Shown: positions 1-11,325 of the stretch, in pieces
Position numbering within the stretch: position 1 is the stretch's first letter
Layout: every line of letters starts with the position of its first letter
From: Nematostella vectensis
Lineage: Eukaryota > Cnidaria > Anthozoa > Actiniaria > Edwardsiidae
DNA: 64,000 nt
NCBI RefSeq assembly: GCF_932526225.1
Contig: NC_064047.1
Span: forward strand, 7,997,501 to 8,061,500
Direction: 5' to 3'
Notes under the pieces: model-generated
The model's database searches: none
What the model saw: only the letters and a program-made list of their open reading frames with translations
What the model was told of the DNA's origin: nothing
Program-made: the position numbers and the translations under genes

Positions 1-60
1 CACCCCCCTGATAATTGAACATCATCAAACAATATATAGGAGGAGCAGGAGGGGGAGGGA

Positions 61-837
61 GGACGATTGAGACAGACTTGCACCCTCCTGATAATTAAAC
101 ACTTATTTAAACAAAGAACAGTATATAAGAGATATAAGATAATTGGGAAATGGGAATATCTATATTTTATAGGTTATTACTATTTGATAAATTCCGAATC
201 TCAGTACATCCTTAACATGTTTATTGACTTTTTTGATACCTTATTTATTTGCATATTTAGGCTTAAATTATTTACAAGTATTAAGATAACTAACAAATGT
301 ATAAATACTGTTTTCCTTGTCTTTCTATATTGCTTTTAAATTATTCTCACGTTTTGAATAACAAGATTTTTTTATTCAACTATCAAATGTGTAAATACTT
401 TTACAACAGTTTTCCTTCTCTTTCTGTATTGCCATTTCATATTAAATGTGAAGTCACATATCTAGGAACACCTGTATCCAAAGTTTACAAAGTTATCTAA
501 AGTAAGTGTTTATACATGGCATTTGTACATGTATATTTTTTGTAAATTTTTATACATGTAAGGCCCTGCCTGGCTGTTTGGGATTTCTTCTTAGAAGGCT
601 TCGTCACCAGTCTTCCTGGGCTACGGTTCAGCGGATCCAGGAAAAATTCTGACCTCGAAAGAAAGGGCTGAAAAATGCCGCCTCAGTTAACAGAATAAAT
701 ACATGAAGCTCATACGTAAAGTACTAACTATAAACATTTTGACCTTGTTTACGTAAACAGACGTAAGTAGGTCTGGATCTGCGCCAGTGGAATGGATGCA
801 AAGCCCGGGGAAGGGGGGGAGGGACTTTTCAGAAAAG
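61..837. other. No gene seen
   Basis: AT-rich sequence with short chance ORFs only. I see no splice-bounded coding exon, RNA gene or recognisable repeat boundary before the MITE that starts near 838. Confidence 0.5.
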
Positions 838-1124
838 CAGACGGGGTGATCGTCACATCTTTTAGGGTATAAAATTTCGACCAACTGCTATTCCTAAGAG
901 GATGTTTTTTTTTCGATTCTGTTATCTCTCGGGTTTAAAATTTGACCAATTGCTATTTCTAAAGGGGTGTTTAACGTTTTTTTTTCCTGATTCTGCGATC
1001 TTATGGTTAATTATTTCTTCGGCCACACCCAATTTGCTATCTCTTATGAGAATTTTTTTTGACCATGCCAAAAGTGTCCTCCCTTAGGGTTAAAATCGAT
1101 TTTGCCGACGATCACCCCCGTCTG
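838..1124. mobile_element. MITE with TIRs CAGACGGGGTGATCGTC
   Basis: The left end CAGACGGGGTGATCGTC (838-854) is matched by its reverse complement GACGATCACCCCCGTCTG at 1107-1124, giving a 287-bp non-autonomous element. The interior has repeated 'TTAGGGTAAAATT..GACCA..TGCTAT' blocks. A related element lies at 44464-45184 and a fragment at about 7530-7570, so this is a dispersed family. No clear target-site duplication was read, so the superfamily is not assigned. Confidence 0.7.
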
Positions 1125-1287
1125 ATTTTATCGACGTCCCCACCCCCCCGGATGAAGAGATAGACCACAGGTATTCAGTTGGTACAGTTGAATATATCAA
1201 AAAAATCAAACTCCGGTCCATAAAAATGACCATATTACGCATAGAAGAAGCGTAATATGGAAGAAGTCACCATACAGCCCCTGTTAA

Positions 1288-1475
1288 CCGCATTGTCACC
1301 AGTTTACTTCCGGAGGTCGGACGGAAACCTCAACCGTTAAAAGACAAAAGAATCTATTGAAATCCGAGATATCTTACAGGCCATCCGCTCTAAATTATCA
1401 AGCACATCCTCAAAGAAACTTCCAATAGACACACTGCTTTCAAGATTTTGAAATATTTTTCGCGTTTTCAAGTTT
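1288..1475. mobile_element. Truncated TTAA-type (piggyBac-like) MITE
   Basis: After TTAA at 1284-1287 the sequence reads CCGCATTGTCACCAGTTTAC, the same terminus as the complete element at 36420-36665. The body (the 'CTCAACCGTTAAAAGACAAAA' block through 'GAAATATTTTTCGCG') matches that copy in the opposite orientation. The second terminus is missing, so this copy is truncated near 1475. Confidence 0.7.
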
Positions 1476-1668
1476 TATGCATGTCGCTCAATTCTAATCT
1501 AGTTTTACAAAACTGTTTTCTAATTTATCATACTTATCACGGAATAGCTATAATATATTACCGAACACATTGTAAGTTAAAACTCTAAAAGAAGATGTTT
1601 TTTTTTTGTTCATATGCTGGGATCTCCATGACTATCATGATGCGGCTTGTGAAAACTTGTCTTTTCAC

Positions 1669-1870
1669 CCATAATGCGTTTGTGCTTCGTTCGCATTGTT
1701 CAACCTTTAGCCCGCCTTCACTCCCATAATGCGTTTGTGCTTCGTTCGCATTGTTCAACCTTTAGCCCGCCTTCACTCCCATAATGGGTTTGTGCTTCGT
1801 TCGCATTATGTTCAACCTTTAGCCCGCCTTCACTCCCATAATGCGTTTGAGCTTCGTTCGCGTTGTTCAG
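1669..1870. repeat. 55-57 bp minisatellite made from the end of the GPCR reading frame
   Basis: About four tandem units start near 1671, 1726, 1781 and 1838 (spacing 55, 55 and 57 bp). The gene-proximal unit (about 1829-1870) is the last ~16 codons plus TGA stop of the minus-strand GPCR. The other three lie downstream of the stop and are diverged copies of that same segment, each keeping the 'CATTATGGGAGTGA' end on the minus strand. The array therefore duplicates the coding tail and stop codon. Confidence 0.85.
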
Positions 1871-3854
1871 CTTCTAACCTGGATTCACTCTTTTCCCATG
1901 CTGAACCTTTCCCACCCTGAAAAAGTTGTATCTCTGCCATCGCTTCTTCGAACACATCAGCTGTCAGTTCGTCTACATCTCCATTCTGTTTTTGCTTGTC
2001 TCGGTTTTTACGCGGGCCCTGGTCCATACGTGCAGTCAATCGAGGCAGGATTCGCGGTTGACTGCTTGAAGAAAGTGGCATCGGCACAACAGTTTTCTTC
2101 ATGCGCCTTAGCGCACGCCATCCGGTCAAGCACATGTCTCTCAGTTCCTGTCTGAACTCAAGGTTCAGGACAAAGTGCACTGAAGGGTTTATAGTGGTGT
2201 GTAGGACCAACGCACAATACATCACTAAACTCTGAGTAGTGAAGGGCCCAAGAAACACCTTATTTCTCGCTACTTCTGTTATGTTCATAATCAGGAACGG
2301 CATCACACAAATAACATAGGCCCAGACTTCGACAACCAAGATACGAACTGCGCGTCTGTTACGTCTGGCGCGGTTGCGCGTGGCGATGGAGCGATCACGT
2401 GGTTCAACCGACGAATCCTGCCTTAACTTCTTGATAACGAGGCAGTAGGAGATAACGAAGAAGACCATTGGTATAAACTGCGAGAGCAGCAACATAAGAG
2501 CGAGGATCGCTAGTGCCAGTTCCTCTTTGGCCTGGAAAATGCACAGGTCACTGCCGTTGGGTCCTGGGATGAGGAAGATGAAAAGTACGCTGACACCGCT
2601 GAGCACAGTGCAGGCGCACCAGATGATGATAATGTGGATGATGGACTGGCGTATCGTTACCTACAAAGCGGACCGTAAGTAGGGTCAAATTGACATTTTT
2701 TCAAGTTTAAATTCTACAACAATGCAACTACTCGTCATCCTGGGTTGAAAGCGGCATCGAATCAGTTCACTTCCAGGTCATCACCTGGTTCGTAACCGTC
2801 CGGAAGTAAACTTGTGCGATTGCTGATTGAAAGGTAGTTTATTACCGATACACCATCCTTTCCTTCACATTTACAAAGATATTTTATGATAGCAAGAGAT
2901 AAAAAGAACACAAAAAAACTACCCCTAAGGTTTACGCACCACCTACTAAGGTAGTTTTTGACACTCTGTAAACCAACCAAACAACTCTTCCCCCTCCCTT
3001 CTCCAAATGAATATCAGAGCTCTCAACTCTCCCCCCCCCCCCTCCCTCCCTCCGTGAACAAGACATGATCTGAGGCAGAGTTCACCAATATCATGGTCTC
3101 TTGCCAACATATCTAATCATAAAAAGCTTACGTCGCCGTTTAAATAGCAATTTCCCTTGTGAAAAAGGAATCTTGCAAAGCTGTTGACAGCAAAAAAAAA
3201 GGAAATTCAAATCTGATAATTTCTTTCACCAGTGATGAACCGTTTATTTTATCGCAAAGCGTTATCTGCGGGGGCTATGAATAGCCTAACTTTTTTGAGG
3301 GCGCGTACACCCGGGGGATACCCTTGTCTTAAGCGTGTTGGGTATCTTTTTTATATGCAAATCTAATGATTTCGCGTTAATTTTGGAGTATAAATGATGC
3401 TTTAATTTGGTAATTAATTCCTCGCCTTAATTATTACCTCCACTTCCCTCCCCTCCACTCACTTTCCCTTCCCTTCCATCACCATATCTTAAATTACCTT
3501 ACGTACCTGTTTTTGTAGTGGGTGCACAATCAGCCGATATCTTTCGAAACTCAGCGCACCTAATGTCAAAACACTTGCTCCGTAAGCTGTGAAAAACAAT
3601 AGGTACATCACACGGCAACCAACCTGGCCTCCTAAAGGCCAAGTCATTTTTGAGGCGTAAACCAAGTACACTGGGACATACACAAGAACTTTGAGTAAGT
3701 CGCTTGCTGAAAGATTAAGGTTATAGATGTTTGTGACGTTGTGGAAGCGCTTCTTTGTTACTATGACTGAGACAAGAAGAAGATTCCCAATAGCACTAAG
3801 GGCCATCATTGTAGACATCCATGAATCTCGTACCACTGACAACGCATTTACCAT
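1830..3854 (-). CDS. Class A (rhodopsin-like) G protein-coupled receptor, two exons
   Basis: A seven-helix plasma-membrane receptor. Exon 1 is 3854-3507 (116 codons, ends ...HPLQKQ, donor GTACGT at 3506). Exon 2 is 2660-1830 (acceptor TTTGTAG, phase 0, stop TGA), giving 392 aa in total. Exon 1 carries TM1 (GNLLLV), TM2 (NLSASDLLK), the TM3 cysteine (VGCRV) and an ERY motif in place of DRY. Exon 2 begins with TM4 (IIIIWCACTV), then an ECL2 cysteine, TM5 with a proline kink (QFIPMVFFVISY), a basic ICL3, TM6 ending CVMP and TM7 with NPSVHF, a variant of NPxxY. The C-terminal tail is about 110 residues, rich in K, R and S. The last codons are also the seed of a downstream minisatellite. The ligand cannot be assigned; the TM5 and ICL3 pattern is more peptide-receptor-like than amine-like. 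The start ATG is the first in frame and gives a short extracellular N-terminus, so a further 5' exon is possible. Confidence 0.87.
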
Positions 3855-4689
3855 CTTGTCATTTTAGCAAGATTTCAGGAATACAACACTGTGAAAGAGA
3901 GAACACTCTGTTATTTTGTGTTATCTCTATGTTTGCAAACCCTTGTCTTACACGGCACAGAAAAATACCTCCTTTATATGCGAAAACAGGATGTATGTGA
4001 TCCGGTGCTCAGGCCAGAAGACTCCAATCAAGAAATTGACGTAGGCGAGACGCATGATGTTGGAAGTTCTCACAAATGTAAGCTTTTTTCCTTGCCGCAG
4101 TTTGCTTATATAGATTATGTTATGTAATAATCGCAATTCGATTCCATGGCCCTATGTTTGTACTGTCAAATTCAAGTTCGAATTAATACAATGCCTGAAG
4201 CACTTTCGGTTCCACTTCTTTATCTTTTATTTGGGCTATCAAGTTTTAACGATAAACCAGCCCAATGATGTTTCGATAAAATTCTTGTCTTGGTTATACG
4301 CATATAAATTTTAATCAATACAATACCTCAAGTGGTACTTCCACGTTCGGTTCCATCTTTTTATTTGACTTTCCGGGCCATTAACGAAAGAAGGGAAAAT
4401 GACTTTTTTTTTCAGACAACGCACTTTATTGTGAGGACACTTGAAATCAGGATATGTGTAATTTCTCAGGGTCTATAGCTTTTTGTAATCAACGAAAACC
4501 TAATTTAGAGACACTAAATCCAGCTTAAACGCTCCTTTGACATTACAAATGAAAATGCATGCAAAAACATGAAAATAAATGAGAAGTGACTTGGCTCCAT
4601 TATCCATTGCACTATTTTCTGTCTAAATGGCACAAATAAACATTAATTGAAGGAAAGAGCGACACCAAAAGCGCCTTCGCACGAGAATA

Positions 4690-5262
4690 AAGGCACATGA
4701 ACCGGCCCGTACCCAGGATTTTTCTTGGGGGGGGGGGGGGGGGGGCGAAATCCGAAAAAAGTGGACCTAACTTTTCCGGAGGGGGGGGGGGGGGGGGGGG
4801 AGGGAATGAGTTCTCTGATAAAAATCTGACCACCTCGAAAGAACAAAAATTGATTTTTTTACACCTTTGCAGTATCTTCACGTTTATTATCGTTTATTAT
4901 CATCACGCTAGCCCGGTCGCAGCTCTAGATCCCACATGGATCTAAGCTGTGGTTTAAAGCACTTCGTTCGAGTCGAAGTCGCCCTGCAGTTTTTTTTTGC
5001 CGATGAAGTTTAACTGAGGCAAACCAACTATGCCATGCTGACGAGTCCTAATAAGGACGAAACAGCTGTCCATGGTTGCCGAACTGCACGGGTAATAGAC
5101 TGTGCTAGCGTCCCGTCTTGGCCCGACTGGTGCCAATGTGTGTATGCTAGTGTGCTTTTAAAGTCCACGGTTATTGTCGGATTTGAGTGCTTATGCTTTA
5201 TAGCTTTGTATACAAATAAAACGACCATTGGGAACCGAAAGTCAACCTTCGGTCGTTGTGTG
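4690..5262. mobile_element. G-tract MITE interrupted by a hammerhead-bearing insertion
   Basis: The left end (GGCCCGTACCCAGGATTTTT, from about 4702) followed by long G runs (about 4728-4746 and 4781-4801) and a 'TCTGATAAAAATCTGACCACC' block matches the intact element at 29838-30136. The match resumes near 5210 ('TACAAATA..AACCGAAAG' to 'CCTTCGG.CGTTGTG'). The stretch of about 4900-5205 in between is absent from the other copy and carries the hammerhead ribozyme, so it looks like an insertion. Short ORFs here come from the homopolymer runs and are not genes. Confidence 0.6.
5018..5080 (+). ncRNA. Hammerhead ribozyme, type I, short stem III
   Basis: All conserved parts are present. Stem I is GGCAA (5018-5022) with TTGCC (5076-5080) and CCATG (5033-5037) with CATGG (5071-5075), leaving an internal bulge. 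The core CTGACGA is at 5038-5044, stem II GTCC/GGAC (5045-5048/5055-5058) has loop TAATAA, and GAAA follows at 5059-5062. A tiny stem III (AC/GT) precedes the cleavage triplet GTC, with predicted cutting after 5070. Short stem III, type I hammerheads are known from Penelope-like elements and animal retrozyme-like small retroelements. Self-cleavage is inferred from the motif. The near-identical motif at 17914-17976 supports it being a repeat-borne unit. Confidence 0.85.
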
Positions 5263-5445
5263 TGCGTACAGGCCTGATGAAGAAAACAGGTTTTGCCTAA
5301 AGCCTAGTAATCAGGAAATACGTATTTCTGCTTGATAATAACTCGAGTAATAATGCTATCCCTTCAAGCTTGAATTTGCCCGGTGGCATCTAATCTAGCA
5401 CAGGGAGCACACACATACCTGTTGCACTCATGCGCGAACGTTTAC

Positions 5446-5467
5446 CCCCCCCCCCCCCCCCCCCCCC
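5446..5467. repeat. Poly-C tract
   Basis: A run of about 22 cytosines. Similar C or G runs occur at about 3031-3043, 7081-7092, 7482-7501 and 13251-13264. They generate proline- or glycine-rich spurious ORFs. Confidence 0.9.
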
Positions 5468-5679
5468 ACTCAATAAACGTGCTATTTGTAGCCAAAACTA
5501 TAAAGCATAATCTAGATCAATCTGGTATGTAGCCAAATTGACTATTTACCCTTAAGCATTGGCAATTAAATTGTTGCCTAAAGCCTCAAAATTTGCCTCA
5601 TCTTCTAAATAATTAATAAACGCTCATGCCCTTTCTTATTATCAAATCGTTAATCGTAATGTGAATCCCAACAGCTGTT

Positions 5680-6110
5680 TATGGCTCGGCAAGTTCCAGC
5701 AAAGTCAAAAAAGCACGTCTCCATTCAGTTATTAATAGATCACAGTGCTCAAATTTCTAATCAGTATTTTAAATATCATTTTGTCCGCGGCAAACTCAGT
5801 CAGCAAGCATATTTTACACTTTTATAAGTGCACACTTAAAACTATCTTATCAGCAGTTCGATTCGGTAGTGTGAACGTACTTGAAGAAAGTTTGTTTTTC
5901 ATCCTTCAAGGGAAATGATGCGAAAATTAAGTTATCATACAAAATTTAGTCATCCCTTAAGTTTTTTTTTTTTATTATTTCACCTTAAAGTAGTAAAGAA
6001 GGTGGCTTTCATGGGTGACTTTTTGTAAGAGCATGAGCATCACACCCCATGTCTAGGGCCGATGGGCCGATATCTTATCTTTCGGTATCATAAGCGAACT
6101 CAACAAAGCT
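5680..6110. repeat. Dispersed repeat, copy A
   Basis: A stretch running through 'CCGCGGCAAACTCAGTCA', 'CTTATCAGCAGTTCGATTCGG' and 'GTCTAGGGCCGATGGGCCGAT' is repeated at 9065-9420 with scattered differences. Its start ('AAGTTCCAGCAAAGTC') recurs near 6977. No ORF is conserved between copies, so it is read as a decayed interspersed repeat. Confidence 0.6.
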
Positions 6111-8680
6111 TGTTTTTTATCCGAGGGAAGGAGAGTGGGCTCGCGGGGTGAATCTAATAATTTTGCTTCAAGAATACTCATAGGAAAAAAAATTACACGG
6201 GTGTGTCACATACCTTTATTTCATACCCTTTTAGAGGATGCCAATATAATTTAGGGTTGTTCTATTAAAGCTTTTTTTTCACAAAAAAAAGTCACAAACT
6301 TGAAGTTGTGTATGTAAGGGTGATTATTTCGTCTGGGGGATGCATCTCAGCCGAATTTTTATCCATTTTTACTTTTTAAAAATTGTAATAATTTGTATTT
6401 TTACTTTTGTTACTGTAAACAACTCATAAATTGACTCTGTAATTCCAGGAGAATTGGAAGCGGGAAGTCATCTATACCATGATTTATAAAGAATAAGATA
6501 CCTCGGTCATACCAGTGAAATATTTAAGCTGAGAAAAAAGGCTCATGAAAAAATCACAGGCAACCTCCGTCCCCCTGAGAGGTCCCGTAATCTTTCGGAG
6601 CCCACCCTCAATATCTGAAAACACCAGCTTTCACAGTTAATTGAGGACGCTAACGTTTACCCTGTTTTAAGTTACGTTTGTTAATGTAGAATTCATTTCT
6701 TTAGTTTATTTCCGTCTGTTTCTAGCCCTGATGTTTTGCTTATCTCATTGCAAATTGTTTAGAATTGAACTGCCCTTGTCCGAACACACTTTTTTTGATC
6801 TCGTTGTCCTAGCCGTTGTCGGCCTCGATGAGTCACACCTTTGTCATTGTTTACAATAAATCGAAAGTACAGCGATTTATTCGAAAGGATACATTCACTT
6901 GGTATTTTGCGTGAGCGGAAAATGGCGGTGTGAGGCCTTCTTCATTATCAAACAGCAGTTTATTACAGTTTATTACTGACCAAGTTCCAGCAAAGTCCGG
7001 AAAGCACCTCTTCTCTCAGTTCTTCACGAATCACAGGTGGCGGGCTACAATTGTTTTAGCTAAAGTGCTCATCTTGGGTGGGGGGGGGGGGGCGTGTGGG
7101 GGAATCGGAAATATCCCATACCGCACAGAAGGACGAGATTTTACCGTACCACGGGCAAATTCCGCGCACCACAGGGCTAATTAAAACCGCAATACCGCTA
7201 TATTTAATTGTTTTACCGCTGTTTAAAAAGCAAAATCTCGCCGTGTTTTGAAATACCGCATCACCGCATGTTTTTGCTCTTTTCCCGCAATAAAGTACCA
7301 AAAAAGGCCAATACCGCAAACCCTAACGTCCCCCATCTTCAATTCCATAAAGGATGCTAAATGAACTACTCTATTGTTCAATGCTCTCTCCGCTTGATAC
7401 CCGAGTTGCTGTGAGCGAATGCAACAAATCTTTTCAGCCGGTATTGGCCTTTTATTTTTAAACTCACGTTTTAGCTCAAAGTGGGGGGGGGGGGGGGGGG
7501 GTGAGGGAAGGGATACTCTCAAGAAAGGTAGACGATCACCGGGTGATCGTCCTATCTTTTAGGCTAAAAAAATTATCACTTCCTTAGAAAAGCTAAAATT
7601 CCAATCCATACATCTGACAGTGCCCCGGCGTCTGATCTGTTCTTAATCGGTAAGGTTAAACCCGAGAACAAATACAAAACTTTTAATAGCTGATGAAAGA
7701 ATACAGCATGAAAAATATACATAACCAGAACACCCAATCTTATGACCACATGACTCTAACACTATATAAACCTCGTTTTCGGTAAACGTTACCCCTAGAA
7801 ATCTAAATTCATTGAACAAAAAAACGTGTATTTCACCATTAAATTCATGTTCACACGATCGTTTATTTACCGACATATTTGAGGCAGCCGCTTTGGTTCT
7901 TGCGCCCTGCGAGTTTTGCGCCACCTCCGGGACAAAGCAAGTCATACACACTGTTGCGCTACACTCGAAAGAACCCCTTCAATACCTTGCAAAATGAGAC
8001 GTGACAAAAGCGATATAAGTAAAGCTTTGGATTTCCTCGTGTTTTCTTTTATTTGTAGTCGCGCGTGCAGCCATGCATTCACAGAATCAGAAGAAAAGAA
8101 ACATGCGAAAAAGAACTTCTACAAAAGCTGTACGTCTTATCTGTGGAGACTTTCTTTTATGGCTTATTATGTAAAATGCTTAATTAAGTTACTATCACGG
8201 GAATGGTTATTTGACAACAATTTCTTGCAATTTCTTGTATTTCCTGTGCAGTAGTATACACTCTTTTTTTTATAAAAACCTTTATAAGAACGTCTAGCCT
8301 GAGATCTCCCCAAATTTTAAGAACATGCTAAGAATATGCCAAGGCTCAGAGGGCAGATTTTTTTTCTTTTTTTAGTCCTTATGCGTTCTAAAATGCAGAA
8401 TCAAATGGTGCTCATAGTAAAAGCCTTATTATTGCTATTGATCTTTAGTGTATTCTCTTCCTAATAATTCATTGGGTATTATATTCTAATACACACTAAA
8501 ATTTAAGGACATCGTTAATAACATGTTCAGCCTTGAAATGTCCCAAAAATAAGAACGGCCCAGTCTAAAGTGAAAATTAGGCGTTCTTATAAAAAAAAAA
8601 GTGCAATAATACTATGGAGAGTGTTAATAATACTATGTTTTGACAAGTAACGCTAAAAACTTTTCATATATCCTTTTAAT
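6110..8680. other. No gene seen
   Basis: No splice-bounded or family-matching coding region. The stretch at 7090-7330 is notable only for repeated 'ACCGC' / 'ATACCGC' words, and a short piece at 7530-7570 matches the terminus of the MITE at 838-1124. Confidence 0.5.
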
Positions 8681-8747
8681 TTGAACAGCCAATCCTTCCA
8701 CTCTCCCTTTGTTTGTCCATTACCACAATTCCTTAGGGTTCATTTCG

Positions 8748-8860
8748 TGGACTCCTGGACATCGTTTTGGGTCCCGGGATCAGTTTGGGAACATTTGAGT
8801 ATCTATTCGGGATCGTTTCGGGTCCTGGGAACATTGCGATCATTTCGGGTCCTGTATAGT
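8748..8860. repeat. 'GGGTCCCGGGATC' dispersed repeat, copy 1
   Basis: Short reiterations of 'GATC.TTTCGGGTCC' occur here. The same sequence in reverse complement ('GGACCCGAAATGATCCC') lies at 17530-17665, so this is a dispersed, internally reiterated repeat. Confidence 0.6.
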
Positions 8861-9064
8861 ATCAATAAAATAACAGTGAAATTGTCGAGTTATGTTATTG
8901 TGAGTTATGTTTTTTACGCGAGTCCTGTCGACATTAGTCACATTACAATCTCACAGCACTTTACTTTCTGTCGGTAAGTTCTCGCTGTTATGATATTTAG
9001 GGTTCAAATGGAGGGCGCTGTTTGGTTCAGTGGCAGTAATCATTTTCTTAGTGTTTTACATATC

Positions 9065-9420
9065 AATTTTCCGCGGCAATCTCAGTCATTTAAACTACAC
9101 TTTTGTAAGTGCTCACTAAAATCTTATCAGCTATTCGATTCGGTTAATGCTCACTAAAATCTTATCAGCTATTCGATTCGACACTGTAAACGTACTCAAA
9201 GAAATTTGTTTTTCATCGAGGGAGAAGGGGGTTGGGCTCACATTTTTCATGGCTTTGCCTTCAAAATTCTTTCGAATTTGTTTCGGTTAATGCTAAGATG
9301 TAGTTATCATACAAAATGTAGCAATCCCTCAAATTTATTTATTTCACCTTATAGTAGTAACAGAGGTTAGCTTTTTGTAGCGCAGCTCACATCATGTCTA
9401 GCGCCGATGGGCCGATAGCC
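9065..9420. repeat. Dispersed repeat, copy B
   Basis: Homologous to 5780-6070, including the 'CCGATGGGCCGATA' block. It contains a local duplication of 'TGCTCACTAAAATCTTATCAG' (about 9110-9180). Confidence 0.6.
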
Positions 9421-10749
9421 ATCATTCACTCTCAATTTTTGCAAATGTGATGGACATTTGGACCTTAATTTCTGCTTTATACGCACGAAGGGCTCAACAT
9501 TTCAGTGGATAAATACTTCAGTATGCTATTAGAATATATTCGTGTTGTTCGTTTGGCAATTCGGTTATTCCCATTTCTTGTTGAATCTCCGGGCTGTGCG
9601 AATTACATTTGTCTATAATGGAAATGAAAATTTATAGAAACCAAACAAGTTATTAACGTATGCTATTGTATCTTGTAAAAGGTTCGTAATCATATTTAAC
9701 TGTTGAAATCGAGCTGAGGTTCGCGGACCAGGACCTCGGTGAATTAGTCACAAATTTATGAGAATGAATAAAATTAAAATTATTGAAACACATTCCAACA
9801 AAATTCAGGGGGTTGGCAAAGGCATTTTCATGAAAAGAGATTTGGCCATTTTCAATGTTAAGAAACGTGCAATTGTCCATTCCTACGTCCGTGAAATGCG
9901 ATGTAACTCTGTCCGTGAAACGTGATTTAGCAGTTCTGAGTCTCCGTGACTCGAAATTTAGCTATGTCCGTGAAACGTGATATTTTTTATATCAATTTGC
10001 TATAATGCCGTTTGTTCCAAAATTTCGGTTCTTGACCTTGCTCAAATTGTTCTCACTATCTTATTAGTGGCAGGGGCGTAGCCAGGATTTTTCCTTGGGG
10101 GGGGGGGAGGTAGCAAAGTGATTCCAAAAGTGACGTAATGACTAAGAAGTATAAGAGCTTTTTTATTGGACCAGATAGAGGTTGGAGGGGCCTGGCCTGC
10201 ATTATCATTTTTTGGTAGATTTGGTCGCAATCGGTGTAAAATGCGCTGAGAAATTATTTAAGAAAAAAGGCCATTTTTGGGAAACAAAATTGGGAATCTA
10301 TACAAAAATGCTTCGGTGAAAATTCTGTAAAAAAATAAACGGTGCAAAAGTATGGTGATTCTCGGACAATAGGAAGTTTACGAACAACAAATGGTGCATA
10401 ATTTTGAACGCGTCTTACAAGTGGTCGCTCGAGCAGTCGAGCGTGAGCATCTGCAAAAAGTCACGCTGTTATTGTAGTACACATTAATTAATCCACCATC
10501 AATAAATCAATCTATGGAAACCGCCATACATGAAACACTTTAAAAACTTTATTCATTATTTGTTGTTACTCTTTGATAAGCAAACATTGCTAAATGATTC
10601 ATTGAGAACCACTCTATTGAAATATGTCGGTGCGATAATTTCAGTCTGTACACATTCCAAGTTAGTGAATTTAATATCAGAACATTTTATCAAACGAACC
10701 GAGTACTTGTACCAATGGCGGTAATTCTTAGATTCTTGAAGAGATATGT

Positions 10750-11076
10750 TCATTCTTTAGAAGCATCAAAGAACACTACATCATCTTGGCCAACAACTGA
10801 AGCACTGTGAACAACATTAGCAGGGACAACAACCATGTCACCCGGCTTTAAAACCACCTCCTGGCCAAACATGGCAAATCGAAATTGCCCTGTCAATATG
10901 GAGTCTTTTTTCTCGTATGAGTGGGTGTGATTAGGGAAATCTGTACCAGACGGGAAGGTGTATCTTAAGAAGGAGTATCCCTGATCATGGAGCTTTTTCT
11001 TTAGGTTGTGTTCATTCAGTTGACCATCTCTCTCCTCATCCCAGGATTCAACCTGAAATTTCCCTGTTGTTGACAT
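10750..11076 (-). CDS. Small cupin-domain protein
   Basis: A single uninterrupted coding exon of 108 codons, ATG at 11076-11074 and TGA at 10752-10750. It is a one-domain cupin. Cupin motif 1 is seen as NHTHSYE, with the HxH metal ligands, followed by a hydrophobic strand and G. Motif 2 is PGDMVVVPANVVHSA, with the later His ligand. Length and single domain fit small metal-binding cupins of the beta-barrel fold; the reaction cannot be stated. There is no signal peptide, so it is probably cytosolic. On the minus strand the ATG follows 'TTTTCTTACAG|AGAG', a good 3' splice site, so a non-coding 5' exon upstream is likely. Upstream of it lies the (ATT)n tail of a LINE fragment. Confidence 0.8.
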   Translation of the reverse strand: MSTTGKFQVESWDEERDGQLNEHNLKKKLHDQGYSFLRYTFPSGTDFPNHTHSYEKKDSILTGQFRFAMFGQEVVLKPGDMVVVPANVVHSASVVGQDDVVFFDASKE

Positions 11077-11243
11077 CTCTCTGTAAGAAAATATACAAGT
11101 TATATCCAATATTAGTATAAATCCACTCACGTCACGAATCCTGCAATTTGATTGGCTCTCATACCCACTATCTATTGAGCCATAGATAGTGTGAGTAGCG
11201 AAAAAGCGACAACAAAAGTGGTTATTTATTAATGAGAATTGTT

Positions 11244-11246
<3 letters not shown>

Positions 11247-11324
<78 letters not shown>
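11247..11324. repeat. (TAA)n microsatellite, LINE 3' tail
   Basis: About 26 uninterrupted trinucleotide units, directly 3' of the LINE remnant on the minus strand. The LINE near 60.8 kb ends the same way, which supports a retrotransposon tail over an independent microsatellite. Confidence 0.8.

Positions 11325-11325
<1 letters not shown>

Noticed and set aside
4612-4945. Proline/glycine-rich ORFs on both strands
   Set aside because: They are translations of G/C homopolymer runs inside a MITE.
5266-5335. A further hammerhead-like motif (CCTGATGAAG...CCTAAAGCC)
   Set aside because: The GAAA element is replaced by TAAA and no stem II or cleavage triplet can be placed with confidence.
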